Positions 1-8,794 of a stretch of DNA of 64,000 nt are shown piece by piece. Source of the stretch: Lactobacillus amylovorus DSM 20531. Its GTDB lineage: Bacteria; Bacillota; Bacilli; Lactobacillales; Lactobacillaceae. The translations under genes were made by a program, and so were the position numbers. The stretch's first letter is position 1, and each line of letters opens with the position of its first letter. The stretch spans positions 1,116,001-1,180,000 of the forward strand of contig NZ_CP017706.1 of assembly GCF_002706375.1 (NCBI RefSeq), in the 5' to 3' direction. Below the pieces are notes generated by a model, which saw only the letters and a list, made by a program, of their open reading frames with translations, did not search any database and was not told the origin of the DNA.

Positions 1-1140
1 TTGCTTCAACCTGTTTGTCCTTTCTGCGGCTCCCTAGATCTCTTACACAATGGCCATTTGATTACCAACATTCACTATCCGACAGCTAATGCAAGTTTAC
101 CGGTCATTATCAGATTAGCTAAGCAACGAGTTAAATGTCGCGCTTGTGAGCGCTGGTCTATGGCTCAGTCTGAATTGGTAAATAAATACTGTTCTATTTC
201 TAATGCCTCTAAGCTTAAAGTATTGTCAGCTTTAACTGAAGATCGATCTATGACCAGCATTGCCAGAGAAAACAATATTTCAATTAATACTGTTCAAAGA
301 GTACTGGGTAACTGTTCACACCGGTTTATTGACAGCTACGAATATTTGCCAGCTCATTTAGCTTTTGATGAGTTTAAAGGAGTCGACCGCCAGCTGCACT
401 TTATCTGCCTGGATGGTGATAATCATCAAGTCGTTCAGATTCTTAGAACTCGCTACAAGAAGACGCTGCTTAAGTATTTTGGTCGTTTCTCGCCCCAAGC
501 TAGAGCTAACGTTAAAACGGTCACGATGGATCTTAATTTTTACTATCAAGATATCGTTAGAGCTTGTTTTCCTAATGCACAGATTGTCATTGATCGTTTT
601 CACATGATTCAAATGCTTACGCGCTCATTCAACTCGCTGAGGGTCCAAGTCATGAAGACCTTTGATAAAAGATCGCGGCAATATCAGCTGCTTAAGTCTC
701 CTTGGAAATTATACTTGAAGAAGTTTGATGAACTTGAAAAAGTTCATCCTCACTATAACTGGCACTACAAAGACTGCTTAACTCAAGCCCAAGTAGTTAC
801 AGAAGGCATCAATACCAGCACTACCTTAGAGAATTCATATAACCTGATGCAAAGCTTTATTCAAGCCGTTGAAACGGGCAATACTCATGAGCTCAAATTA
901 TTAATCAACTGCCAAGATCAAATTGGGACTTTAATGCACAAAACACTATTGACCTTTAAACATAACCTAAAAGCTGTGCTTAATGGAGCAAAACTGCCTT
1001 ATTCTAACGGCTGCCTTGAAGGGTTCAACCGCAAGATCAAACAAATTGAACGAACAGCTTTTGGCTATTCTAATTTTACTAATCTCTTAACCAGAATTCG
1101 TTTGGAAGAAAATCTGTACAAAGAAAACATACTAATCTAG
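1..1140 (+). CDS. ISL3-family transposase, 5' end outside the window
   Basis: Transposase of the ISL3 family. The visible 379 residues start with a zinc-finger segment (CPFCG near residue 7, CRAC near residue 46), followed by a helix-turn-helix around residues 80-105 and the DDE catalytic part (LAFDEFKG, VTMDLNFYY, VIDRFH, and LEGFNRKIKQIERTAFGY near the C terminus). Family members usually have a further 30-40 N-terminal residues, so the gene most likely starts before base 1 and the TTG at position 1 is an artefact of the window edge. The C terminus looks intact. A small hairpin (ATGAATC/GATTCAT) just after the stop at about 1149-1168 probably belongs to the right end of the element. Its left end cannot be seen. 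Confidence 0.85.
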   Translation: MLQPVCPFCGSLDLLHNGHLITNIHYPTANASLPVIIRLAKQRVKCRACERWSMAQSELVNKYCSISNASKLKVLSALTEDRSMTSIARENNISINTVQRVLGNCSHRFIDSYEYLPAHLAFDEFKGVDRQLHFICLDGDNHQVVQILRTRYKKTLLKYFGRFSPQARANVKTVTMDLNFYYQDIVRACFPNAQIVIDRFHMIQMLTRSFNSLRVQVMKTFDKRSRQYQLLKSPWKLYLKKFDELEKVHPHYNWHYKDCLTQAQVVTEGINTSTTLENSYNLMQSFIQAVETGNTHELKLLINCQDQIGTLMHKTLLTFKHNLKAVLNGAKLPYSNGCLEGFNRKIKQIERTAFGYSNFTNLLTRIRLEENLYKENILI

Positions 1141-1377
1141 TGTTGGATTATGAATCGACGGATTCATGATCTGGCACTTTTTATTTTGTCTAAAATAGAA
1201 AGTGAAGATAAAGCAAATAAAGTCTTGGTTCTTTTGGACGTGTAACGTCGCAAAGAAAACGGACTGCTTTACCGCCTATTTATAAGTCTCTTCGAAGTCT
1301 GTGGGCACTTGATGCCGAGTTCAGAAAATGAGAATTCATAGGTTGATAAAACTGTTTGTCTTCACTTGGAGGTTAGA
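1141..1377 (+). other. Non-coding leader of the IS110 element (possible bridge-RNA region)
   Basis: No ORF. The stretch lies between the ISL3 stop and the IS110 transposase start and has several short dyads, for example GACGTGTAACGTC near 1239-1251. IS110-group elements are known to encode a structured guide (bridge) RNA in the non-coding end flanking the transposase gene, so this is where such an RNA would be expected. That assignment is by position only. The GGAGG at 1368-1372 is the ribosome binding site of the transposase and decides for the ATG at 1378 over an in-frame TTG at 1366. Confidence 0.4.
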
Positions 1378-2590
1378 ATGATGAAACAAAATATTATCTT
1401 TGGCATTGATGTTAGCAGTAAATCGTCTACAGTTTGTGTAGTAATTGATCGAATTAAGCAAGGTGAAACCTTTAAGATTACTAATGATTCCTTTGGCTAT
1501 CAAGATCTATTGGATCGTTTAAATCAATACTTGATCACGCCTTTAGTAGTTTTTGAAGCTACGGGAGTTTATTCATTGAGTTTACAGGCTTTTTTAGAAG
1601 ATTATCATATCAAGTATTTAAAGCTTAATCCCTTAAAGGCTAAGAAGCTGATGGACAATAATCTAAGGCATAATAAAACCGATAAAGTTGATGCTTATCG
1701 GTTAGCTTTAATTCAATTCAATGCGCCACAAAAATTGCGTGCTCCTCAACCTAAGGAATATCATGAACTGCAAAATGCGAGTCGTTATTACGAAGAGCTT
1801 ACTCAAGCCCTGATAATCAATAAAAATCAGCTCCATCGTAATTTGCAGTCTACTTTTCCTCAGATAGAGAGTATCCTTTCAACTTCATCTGGCAGAGTTT
1901 ATTGGACGATTGTCAGCTTATTCCCGCATGCCCAATATGTTTTAAATCACAATGAAAACCAGGTCTTTCAAAGTTTGTTGGCCATTTCAGGAATTGGCAG
2001 ACAAAGAGCTCATTATTTAACAACTAGGCTCTATGCCTTAGCCAGACAAGCTTATCCATATGACAATGAAAGCAGTATTACTATTCGAGCAATTCAGCGT
2101 AATATTGCCAATTTGCTTTCTCTAAGTGCCGAAAGAGATAATGTGATCAATTATATGGAAAAGCTTGCTATGCAAGCAAATGCACGGTCTTTGAATATCT
2201 ATGAGAGTATTCCTGGCATTGCCAAAACTACTGCTGTTAGGTTGGTAGCTGAATTAGGTGATTTAAGACGGTTTGATACTTCAGCCCAAATTGATGCCTT
2301 TGTTGGCATTGATCCAGGCCGCTATCAATCAGGTGAGAATAACCAAACATGGCAATCACTTAGCTAGAAAGATTCTTTATCGAACAATTACTCAAATGGA
2401 AACTGTCAAAGCTACTCAGCCTTGTCATATCACTGATTATTATGATAAGAAAAAACGATCTTCAAATAGCCGGGGCTATAAGAAAATCGCCATTGCATCA
2501 GTTCATAAACTGATACGTACAATGTTTGCTCTTATCAAACATGATCAATTATATGATTACAACGTAGCCACACATAACCAAAGACTTTAG
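1378..2590 (+). pseudogene. IS110-family transposase, frameshifted
   Basis: DEDD-type recombinase of the IS110 family. The N-terminal RuvC-like domain has the acidic residues in FGIDVSS, VVFEATGVY and NKTDKVDAYRLA. The C-terminal Transposase_20 domain begins at PGIAKTTAVRLVAELGDL and contains the expected catalytic serine in RYQSGE. Directly after it the frame is lost: the first frame ends at 2367, while the natural continuation (ITKHGN, then LARKILYRTI) is read in another frame up to 2590. The shift lies at about 2333-2342 and may be a short deletion, because relatives have more residues between SG and ITK. The element is therefore probably inactive unless frameshifting rescues it. Start chosen by GGAGG six bases upstream of ATG 1378. 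Confidence 0.8.
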
Positions 2591-2842
2591 TTGAAATCAA
2601 ATGATCAACTTCAGTATAACAACCTATGAAAAAACTACAAGTACTCATAGGCTTATTTGTGTTACATATAATTATTAATAAATTTAGTTTTCTAACTTAA
2701 TTAGCTTCATTCGTACCAATAATTCTAATAAAATAATCTATTAAATTATTGATATTACTTGACTTAAGGTAGAAAAAGAACCAAACAGCCTTTTAATGGT
2801 TGCTTGATTCTATTCATTTACTCATTATCAACAGGGTTTGAC

Positions 2843-2872
2843 AAAGAGCCTGATTTTTCAATCAGATCTTTT
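2843..2872 (-). terminator. Displaced original terminator of tRNA-Thr
   Basis: On the minus strand an imperfect stem (AAAGATCTGATT with AATCAGGCTCTTT, loop GAAA) sits just outside the attL core. Because the mobile element entered the tRNA 3' end, this chromosomal terminator is now 20.7 kb away from its tRNA. The tRNA uses an element-borne terminator at 23475-23523 instead. Function is inferred from structure and position. Confidence 0.5.
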
Positions 2873-2885
2873 AAACGTATTTATT

Positions 2886-2898
2886 AATGCTGACTAGA
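2886..2898. other. attL of the tRNA-Thr mobile element
   Basis: The 13-mer AATGCTGACTAGA recurs exactly at 23546-23558, where its last 11 bases are the 3' end of the tRNA-Thr gene. Together with integrase-arm-like repeats just inside both ends (TGTGTGGCA at 2961 and 23401) this marks the ends of an integrated element. The rest of the gene-free stretch 2591-3013 holds an IS110 right-end hairpin (CCTATGA/TCATAGG) and the displaced tRNA terminator. Confidence 0.75.
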
Positions 2899-2960
2899 AG
2901 CATAGAAAGCCCAACTTCCTAAGCCTACAATGTCGGCTTCTTTATTGTTTTTCTAAAAAC

Positions 2961-2980
2961 TGTGTGGCAGATATTGTGGG
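2961..2980 (+). other. Integrase arm-type repeat, left end
   Basis: TGTGTGGCA followed by a TTGTGG half-site (through 2980). The same arrangement, with few differences, occurs at 23401-23420 at the other end of the element, together with two inverted TGCCACAC copies at 23374-23392. Repeats of this kind near att cores are typical arm-binding sites of tyrosine integrases. No binding data. Confidence 0.5.
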
Positions 2981-3013
2981 GTAGATGCCTATATATCTGA
3001 GAACCTATATTAA

Positions 3014-3853
3014 TTACTCTTTTTTAAATTTTTTATTGCGTTTACTTATTTGATTTTTCTTAGTATCAGGTATTCTTTCATACATCTCATGCGATTTTGC
3101 CAATAAACCCATTTGATCACAAATCAAATTTACAAAAGTAAATAACTCTATTACTTGTTCCTTATTTTCAGTTTCATTAATTTGTCTATATCTATCCAAT
3201 TCATTTTCATGAGCATGTGCATTAGAATTTCCAAAAACTCTAATGTTATCCATCATTTCTGTAATAAATGATGGCATTGTACGACTTAATTGACCTATCA
3301 TAATGTTTAATGAACTGTTTGCATCTGCTTCCGTATGATTTTTCAATAAAGTTTCTAAAGTGATTCGAATTAATGTGCCAGAGGCTCTCAGTGATTTATT
3401 AAATACACTGGCTGCTTCGTTATAAATCTTTTTAACATCTTCTGGCATAGATTCTGAAGGGACTGGCAATATATCAGGTATAGGTGATTCTGGATATATG
3501 CATTTCTGCAATAATATCACATTTCTAGCAGTATTAACAGATATACCAGCCTGTGTAGGAGTCGGCACATCCTCTACCATCATTTTATTTTCTACATATA
3601 TACTCTCACTACCACAATTATTACAAGTAGCTGAATAAAATTCTACACTTCTATTAAGTATTTGTTGATTATTTGAGTCTCCTTTAAAATTATTCTTTTT
3701 TGACCAATCGGTTAAAGACACCTTTTTAATACCTTGAGAAGAAGTGTTAAAAATTCTTTTCATATAATGAGATGTGGTTGAACCAGGCTTACAACAAAAA
3801 GGGCATCGTAAGCTTCGTTCTCTTCCATCAACAAAAGGTTCAATCTCTTCCAT
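3014..3853 (-). CDS. DUF4145 protein with zinc ribbon, downstream of the R-M genes
   Basis: A 279-residue protein. The N-terminal half carries two CxxC pairs (CPFC near residue 17 and CNNC near residue 77) that look like one zinc ribbon. The C-terminal half (about residues 150-250) matches the DUF4145 pattern: RITLETLLKNH, IGQLSRTMPSFI, then MDNIRVFGNSNAHAHE. The last contains an arginine, polar and histidine arrangement reminiscent of HEPN domains. The family is common beside restriction-modification and abortive infection genes but has no fixed function. Before the composite transposon arrived this gene lay directly downstream of the restriction nuclease, about 70 bp after its stop, so it was probably the third gene of that operon. 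A Shine-Dalgarno AGGGAAGA precedes ATG 3853. C terminus strongly basic. Confidence 0.7.
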   Translation of the reverse strand: MEEIEPFVDGRERSLRCPFCCKPGSTTSHYMKRIFNTSSQGIKKVSLTDWSKKNNFKGDSNNQQILNRSVEFYSATCNNCGSESIYVENKMMVEDVPTPTQAGISVNTARNVILLQKCIYPESPIPDILPVPSESMPEDVKKIYNEAASVFNKSLRASGTLIRITLETLLKNHTEADANSSLNIMIGQLSRTMPSFITEMMDNIRVFGNSNAHAHENELDRYRQINETENKEQVIELFTFVNLICDQMGLLAKSHEMYERIPDTKKNQISKRNKKFKKE

Positions 3854-3939
3854 AATCCAATCTTCCCTACTACATCAATTAAGTACATTTACAACTTTTC
3901 AGCATATAACATATAGCACATCTATTTATATAAATCCAT

Positions 3940-4898
3940 ACGCGTGGTGCTAGTTAAATCGTTCTAGACAATAAGCCAAATTATAAGCTAAAATTGCAAT
4001 TTCCAACCGGCTTTGAAAGCCTATCAGACTACGTGCTCGATTGTTCTCGGCATTGTAATAGGTCAGAAGCGAAAAGTCGCTTTCAATTGTTCTGCGAATA
4101 GCCATCAATTGATGATCATTGTGCTTTTTAGCTCCTGTCATATTTTTACGATATGGTGTCCAAAGTTCGTAACCCATTTGTTTTAGCTGTTGATGCAGTT
4201 CTTTGCCTAAATAGCCTTCGTCGCCAAGAAGATAGTAATTAGATGGATGGGTATTTCCCATCAGTTCAACTGTCTCCCTGGCATCATGAACTGATGCCTT
4301 TGTTACGACATAATCAAGAATGTAACCGTCATCGCTAACAATGGCATGAACTTTGAAACCATAGAAGTAAATTTTCTTGGTGTCCTTATAACCAATGTTG
4401 GCATAACCGCGAAAAATTTTAGCACGATAGTTGCGAATTGGTTGGCAAACAGGTACCGAAAAGCTGTCAATGATCAAGAACTGTCCATTCAGGTCAACCT
4501 TTTTATTCATTTCTTGCCGTATCTGATAAATCAATTGCAATAGCTGACGTGAACGCCGATTAAAACGTGAGTGTGATAAACAATTGAAACATTCACAGAA
4601 TCTTCTTTGTGATTCAATTCCTGTCTTAGCTTGCCAGATAAGTAAAGCCAAAATCAGACTGTCCGTAGTTTTAATTTGATCAATATTTCGCCGATGAGTA
4701 AACTCAGCCGGTGCATACAAACGATACCAGTGCCGACAAATTACCACTAAATCTTTAAAACTAACTTGTAAATGGTGGCTAAAACGCTTAAGCTTAAGGC
4801 AGTTCAATCAGATCAGACTCTTTTTTTGATACTACAACTTGAGTCTAGTCCGATTGGACTTTTTTATTAACTAAAACGATTTAACTAGCACCATGCGT
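3940..4898 (-). mobile_element. IS982-family element, copy A (left arm of the composite)
   Basis: Ends are the inverted repeat ACGCGTGGTGCTAG (outer, perfect) and CTAGCACCATGCGT (inner, one substitution from the other copies). 959 bp. The outer 8 bp match the outer flank of copy C rather than its own inner flank (ATTCAATA). Confidence 0.85.
3950..4807 (-). CDS. IS982-family transposase, copy A
   Basis: Intact 285-residue DDE transposase of the IS982 family: conserved SHSRFNRR, LIIDSFSVPVCQPIRNYRAKIF, YGFKVHAIVSDDGY, LLGDEGYLGK and RRTIESDFSLL supply the D, D and E positions. Translation begins at a TTG; the same TTG is used by copies B and D, and the start is conserved among the three intact genes. 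The reading frame ends in the terminal repeat. About 85 percent like copies B and D by eye, so it is an older, diverged copy rather than a recent duplicate. Being intact, it could supply transposase for the whole composite. Confidence 0.85.
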   Translation of the reverse strand: MNCLKLKRFSHHLQVSFKDLVVICRHWYRLYAPAEFTHRRNIDQIKTTDSLILALLIWQAKTGIESQRRFCECFNCLSHSRFNRRSRQLLQLIYQIRQEMNKKVDLNGQFLIIDSFSVPVCQPIRNYRAKIFRGYANIGYKDTKKIYFYGFKVHAIVSDDGYILDYVVTKASVHDARETVELMGNTHPSNYYLLGDEGYLGKELHQQLKQMGYELWTPYRKNMTGAKKHNDHQLMAIRRTIESDFSLLTYYNAENNRARSLIGFQSRLEIAILAYNLAYCLERFN

Positions 4899-4951
4899 AT
4901 TCAATATAACAATTTTACTTTCATCAAGAAGAGAATCTAATCTTTTACGAT

Positions 4952-6615
4952 CAATGTCATTAAGTTAAGACATTGACAAATTATCGACTCAATTTTTAAG
5001 ATCATTCATTTGCGATTTATCGCATTTGAATGATCTTTTTTTATGTCAAACAAGCCCAAATCTTGTTTAGAAATTAGGCTACACGATATAAATAATATAC
5101 AGCTGATTTTGGTTTGAAATTTCTTTTGTCTTTTCGTCCTGGTCTGATTGGAATTGTGTAATGACCAATTTGAATAAGAATCTTTTTAAAGATTTTAGTT
5201 GAAGAAGAAATTATATACATAGCTTGGATGATAAAGCATGACTGTTTGAAATTAAGCGCATATTGATACTTGCAGTTTTTTTGTGGTATATATGCTTGAG
5301 CATCAATTTGACTGACTGCGTTAAACATAATCATGTGGGCATAGATTTCCATTTCGATAAATTTATCCTGCTTGGAGTGAAACTGTACGCTTCCCAAAGC
5401 ATATTTCAATTTTTTGAATGAAGTTTCAATACCCCAGCGCAAATGGTAGATTTCTTTGATCCTTTTTAAGGGATAATCGGCTCTATTTAGATTGGTTAGA
5501 ACAACTTCCCATTCTTCTTTGCCTGATTTAGGATCATTAATTCTAAATTTACAAGTGCGAAATTTTATTGTACATAACTCTCCAAAGTCCCAGCTGCCAT
5601 CTTTGGTATTTTTAGACCGATATTTGATATATTGACGATAATGATGGTTAACAAGATGAACGTTTTCTGTGGCTTTATGGATTTCATAATAATAATTAGA
5701 GGTAGTCACCCAGCAAGCTATATCCTTATCACACTCTTGATTAGGCAACTCAGCTATTTCCTTAAATGCGCCATATCCCGTTTTAGTACGTATGACATAA
5801 TAACAGTTAGGCAGGCGATTACAATTTTCAATCATGTTAAAGCCGGTATAACCTCGATCCATAGTAACTATATATGGTCCGCAATTTAGCTTTTTAAGCA
5901 TTTGAACGGCGGCTTTACGTTCATCCATCTTTGACTTAGGCTGAAAGATGCAGTCTTGATAAGTATTATTTAACAGGTCATAGAGTGCATTAACATGAAT
6001 TTGGCAATATGGCTTTCCTTTATGATTGAGATTTCCAACAATATTCTCTGATTTAGGATTCCAGATTTGATTAAAATCAGACCCATCGATGGCAAATATA
6101 CGATATTTATGATCAAATAACTGGATATTAAACAAATTCTGATTAAATACGGTTAGAATATGCTTAAAACATGCGGGTGAAAGCTGACCTTTGCGTTGGA
6201 CATAAGCGGAAGTACTGACTACTTTATCGTTATTTTTAATAGCTTTTTGGCCAAAAGCTCTAAACAACTCACTGGTCAAATCTTTTCCTTGCATATTAAT
6301 AGTAGTTTTAATGACTGTAGCTGCATCTAAAGACCGCTTCCTAGTGAAGGCATGAGGATCATCGATAAAATCATGAATATGCTTTCCAGTATCATTGATA
6401 ATTTGATCAAGACGATCTAAAATATTTTTATGAAGGGCTTTCATAATTAACACCAGCTTTCTGGCAATAGTTTTGAAGGTTTAATAATTTAATCAGAGGG
6501 CGAAAAGGTAGGGTTCTTTTCGCCTTTATTTTATGCAAAAAAAGAACCAAATCATAATGATTCGGTTCTACAGAGATTAGATTCAATTTGTCAATGTCTT
6601 AACTTAATGACATTG
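4952..6615 (-). mobile_element. IS4-family element, copy 1
   Basis: A 1664-bp element with matching ends beginning CAATGTCATTAAGTTAAG, flanked by the exact 10-bp direct repeat CTTTTACGAT (4942-4951 and 6616-6625). Without the element the target reads AAGAGAA, 19 bases, TTCTCTT then a T run, i.e. a weak hairpin. Inside the left end is a strong stem-loop (AAGATCATTCA type, 4999-5038), and inside the right end another (AGGCGAAAAG/CTTTTCGCCT, about 6498-6526); both look like intrinsic terminators that insulate the transposase gene. Confidence 0.85.
5074..6444 (-). CDS. IS4-family transposase, copy 1
   Basis: 456-residue DDE transposase. The IS4 signature Y(2)R(3)E(6)K is visible as YHLRWGIETSFKKLK near residue 345. 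The first aspartate is in FAIDGSDFNQIW and the second in IVTMDRGYTGFNMIENC. The gene is intact. ATG 6444 is preferred over upstream GTG 6453, although the ribosome binding site is weak, as often seen in transposases. The protein is close to copy 3 (61800-63170) and more distant from copy 2 (20972-22333), so at least two lineages of this element are present in one 64-kb stretch. Confidence 0.85.
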   Translation of the reverse strand: MKALHKNILDRLDQIINDTGKHIHDFIDDPHAFTRKRSLDAATVIKTTINMQGKDLTSELFRAFGQKAIKNNDKVVSTSAYVQRKGQLSPACFKHILTVFNQNLFNIQLFDHKYRIFAIDGSDFNQIWNPKSENIVGNLNHKGKPYCQIHVNALYDLLNNTYQDCIFQPKSKMDERKAAVQMLKKLNCGPYIVTMDRGYTGFNMIENCNRLPNCYYVIRTKTGYGAFKEIAELPNQECDKDIACWVTTSNYYYEIHKATENVHLVNHHYRQYIKYRSKNTKDGSWDFGELCTIKFRTCKFRINDPKSGKEEWEVVLTNLNRADYPLKRIKEIYHLRWGIETSFKKLKYALGSVQFHSKQDKFIEMEIYAHMIMFNAVSQIDAQAYIPQKNCKYQYALNFKQSCFIIQAMYIISSSTKIFKKILIQIGHYTIPIRPGRKDKRNFKPKSAVYYLYRVA

Positions 6616-6700
6616 CTTTTACGATGGTTTCTCTTTTTTTGTTTATGTCTCACTATTATTTTTTTACAGTAGACGTTACCCATTAAAAAATTTAATAAAA

Positions 6701-6734
6701 TTAACCTTGGTTTATACTGATAAACCAAGGTTAA
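6701..6734 (-). terminator. Terminator of the MoaD-ThiF-MFS operon
   Basis: Perfect 15-bp stem TTAACCTTGGTTTAT with ATAAACCAAGGTTAA and a 4-base loop, about 50 bp after the MFS stop. T-rich on the minus-strand 3' side (TTTTATTAAA). Symmetric enough to work in both directions. Confidence 0.7.
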
Positions 6735-6784
6735 TTATGCTTAATAATCCGGCTTTATTAATTTAAAAACTTTATGTTAATCTT

Positions 6785-7996
6785 CTAGTTAGAGTTTTTT
6801 AATATTACTTTATTTTTTAATTCATTTATAGTAATAGCTAACGTTAGAATTCCCATACACAAAGGACATAAAAAATTAGAAGTAGCAGATTCCCCAAATA
6901 TCATTGGTCCTACAATATTCTGTAATTGTCCTCCCAAATTTATAGCACTTAAATCCAAAGTCAAATATTGAGATCTACTAAATTCAACCATATAAACAGC
7001 TAGAGCTGCAGAACTAAATAACTCAGCTATTATTTGAACAATAACTAACAATATTAGTAATATTAAATAAAACTTTTTTGTATTATTAATGTTAGAAATA
7101 ACTATTCCAAAAAATGATATCCCTAAACAGAATCCAGAAATAATCCAAAAAATATCATAAACTTTCTTTTGAACGGCAATTTTATTTACAAAACCTTGAA
7201 AAAGAGCAATAACAATAGTATTACATACAAACGCAGTAGGTGCCATCCATGTTAAGTTAGTAAAATTTTTTACAACTAACAAAGGAATATAAACGTTTAG
7301 TAAAGTCCTATGAAATGAAAAAATAAAGTTTTCAATAATCAAATTAAATCTTTTTTTATTTATTAAGGAACTTTCAATTGCTTTAAAAGATGTTAATGGT
7401 GAACGCTTAATATTAGCTGACGTTACATCAACATCTTTTAAAGCATAGTTATAAATTAAAACAACTAATATAAAAGAAAAAGCATTAATAATCAAAGCTA
7501 TAAATAAATTTAATTTAAAAAAACTTATTATTCCACTTATACCAGCACCGATACCATATCCCAGATTAGTTGGTAAAGCCATATTTCCCATTAAAATCGA
7601 AGCTTTTTCTTTACTCAACGGTGCAACTATTAAACTTCTAGTTAAAGAGGCTGCGGATCGATCAATTATTCCAAACAAAGTCATAAAAATTAAGAAACTA
7701 ATATTTCCTTTTATCCCTTGCCATAACAACATTCCAAATGCTCTTAATATATAAGATACCGAAAATATTCTTAATTTTCCTAATCGATCAGCAAGGTATG
7801 CAACAGGTACGGAAGCAACCATGCCAGATATTGCTGATAAAGTCAGCCCTATTCCTATCAAAGTTGCACTGACATGACTATTATTCAAAAAGAAAATAGT
7901 TGAAATACTAACGAACGAGCCTGTTCCTAAAGAATCTACGCCAGAAGCTAGTAAGGCAGCTCGCTCAATTAATCTTTCTTTATTTATAGCGATCAT
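6785..7996 (-). CDS. MFS transporter, last gene of the MoaD-ThiF operon
   Basis: About 403 residues with 10-12 hydrophobic segments typical of the major facilitator superfamily; the loop AYLADRLGKLRIFSVSYIL after the second segment is the classical MFS motif A region (DRxGRR-like). The ATG at 7996 overlaps the thiF-like stop in an ATGA arrangement, so translation is probably coupled; an upstream TTG at 8020 has no advantage. By position it most likely exports the product of the upstream genes or protects the producer. Substrate unknown. The sequence is very AT-rich compared with the core genes, which fits recent transfer. A drug or sugar carrier cannot be excluded from sequence alone. Confidence 0.75.
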   Translation of the reverse strand: MIAINKERLIERAALLASGVDSLGTGSFVSISTIFFLNNSHVSATLIGIGLTLSAISGMVASVPVAYLADRLGKLRIFSVSYILRAFGMLLWQGIKGNISFLIFMTLFGIIDRSAASLTRSLIVAPLSKEKASILMGNMALPTNLGYGIGAGISGIISFFKLNLFIALIINAFSFILVVLIYNYALKDVDVTSANIKRSPLTSFKAIESSLINKKRFNLIIENFIFSFHRTLLNVYIPLLVVKNFTNLTWMAPTAFVCNTIVIALFQGFVNKIAVQKKVYDIFWIISGFCLGISFFGIVISNINNTKKFYLILLILLVIVQIIAELFSSAALAVYMVEFSRSQYLTLDLSAINLGGQLQNIVGPMIFGESATSNFLCPLCMGILTLAITINELKNKVILKNSN

Positions 7997-8730
7997 TTTA
8001 TTTTGCCACAGGTTGGACAATCTGAAAGTTTAGGGATTGGAATTTTATAATAATCATTTGAAAAACTGGATGCGCAAAGCAGATATCCACGAGCTAAATC
8101 TCCTTTTTCCAAGATAATCTTCAAAACTTCATTAGCACCCATTACACCAGCAATACCAGTTCCTATACCCCAAACTGCTACTGGTCCTCTACGACTTTCA
8201 GCTAAATCTGGAAATGCACATTGTAAACACGGATCTACTTTAGCATCAAGCATAGTCAGTACATAACCATAGCCATACTGTGCAGAAACATGTACCATAG
8301 GGATATTATTATCTACACAATATTTATTGACCATTAAACGTTGTTCTGGACCATCTCCACCTTCTAAAACAATATCATAATTAGATAATAAAGTATTGAT
8401 ATTTTGAGGTGTAACTTTTTCTTCTGAGTCAATTATTTGAATTTCTGGATTTAAATGCCTCAATCTATTCGCAGCAACTTTAGCTTTATATTTTCCAATA
8501 TCATCAGTGGTATACAATATTTGTCTATTCAAATTACTTAATTCAATTTTATCAAAATCAATGATCTTAATTTTTCCCACTCCAGCAGCTGCTAAATAAT
8601 AAAGCAACGGTGACTTAACTCCACCAGCACCTACGCTAACTACACTAGCATTACTTAAGCGTTTTTGACCCTCTTCACCTATTTCTGGCATTTGAATTTG
8701 TCGATTATATCTAGAATTTTCAAATATCAT
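7993..8730 (-). CDS. E1-like ThiF/MoeB/HesA family adenylyltransferase
   Basis: 245 residues. It has the complete nucleotide-binding core of the E1 superfamily: GAGGVKSPLLYYLAAAG (residues about 34-50), IIDFDKIELSNLNRQ with the conserved aspartate and asparagine-arginine-glutamine triad, and KAKVAANRL. Zinc-binding pairs are CLQC (about residue 170) and CPTC at the C terminus. The motif that carries the sulfur-accepting cysteine in many ThiF/MoeB proteins is here RRGPVAVWGIGTG, without cysteine. Such enzymes adenylate the C-terminal glycine of a ubiquitin-like partner, here presumably the MoaD-like product just upstream. MccB of microcin C synthesis belongs to the same superfamily but is about 100 residues longer with an extra peptide clamp, so this is not a plain MccB. 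Ribosome binding site AGAAAGGAA before ATG 8730. Confidence 0.8.
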   Translation of the reverse strand: MIFENSRYNRQIQMPEIGEEGQKRLSNASVVSVGAGGVKSPLLYYLAAAGVGKIKIIDFDKIELSNLNRQILYTTDDIGKYKAKVAANRLRHLNPEIQIIDSEEKVTPQNINTLLSNYDIVLEGGDGPEQRLMVNKYCVDNNIPMVHVSAQYGYGYVLTMLDAKVDPCLQCAFPDLAESRRGPVAVWGIGTGIAGVMGANEVLKIILEKGDLARGYLLCASSFSNDYYKIPIPKLSDCPTCGKIK

Positions 8731-8752
8731 TTTCTATTCCTTTCTTAAGCAA

Positions 8753-8791
8753 AAGAGCCTGGATATTTCCAGACCCCCAAAAAAAGCTCTT
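8753..8791 (-). terminator. Attenuator-like hairpin between the MoaD-like and ThiF-like genes
   Basis: Minus strand: AAGAGC, a T/G-rich interior, CTGGA-AATA-TCCAG and GCTCTTTT. The outer and inner stems stack imperfectly and are followed by a short T run. It occupies the 64-bp gap between the MoaD-like stop and the thiF-like start and could lower expression of the distal genes relative to the proximal ones, or stabilise the upstream mRNA. Confidence 0.5.
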
Positions 8792-8794
8792 AAA

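Noticed and set aside
7993..8730. Annotation as a true MccB of microcin C synthesis
   Set aside because: About 245 residues, lacking the extra N-terminal peptide clamp of MccB, and accompanied by a MoaD-like partner, so the general E1/ThiF family call is safer.
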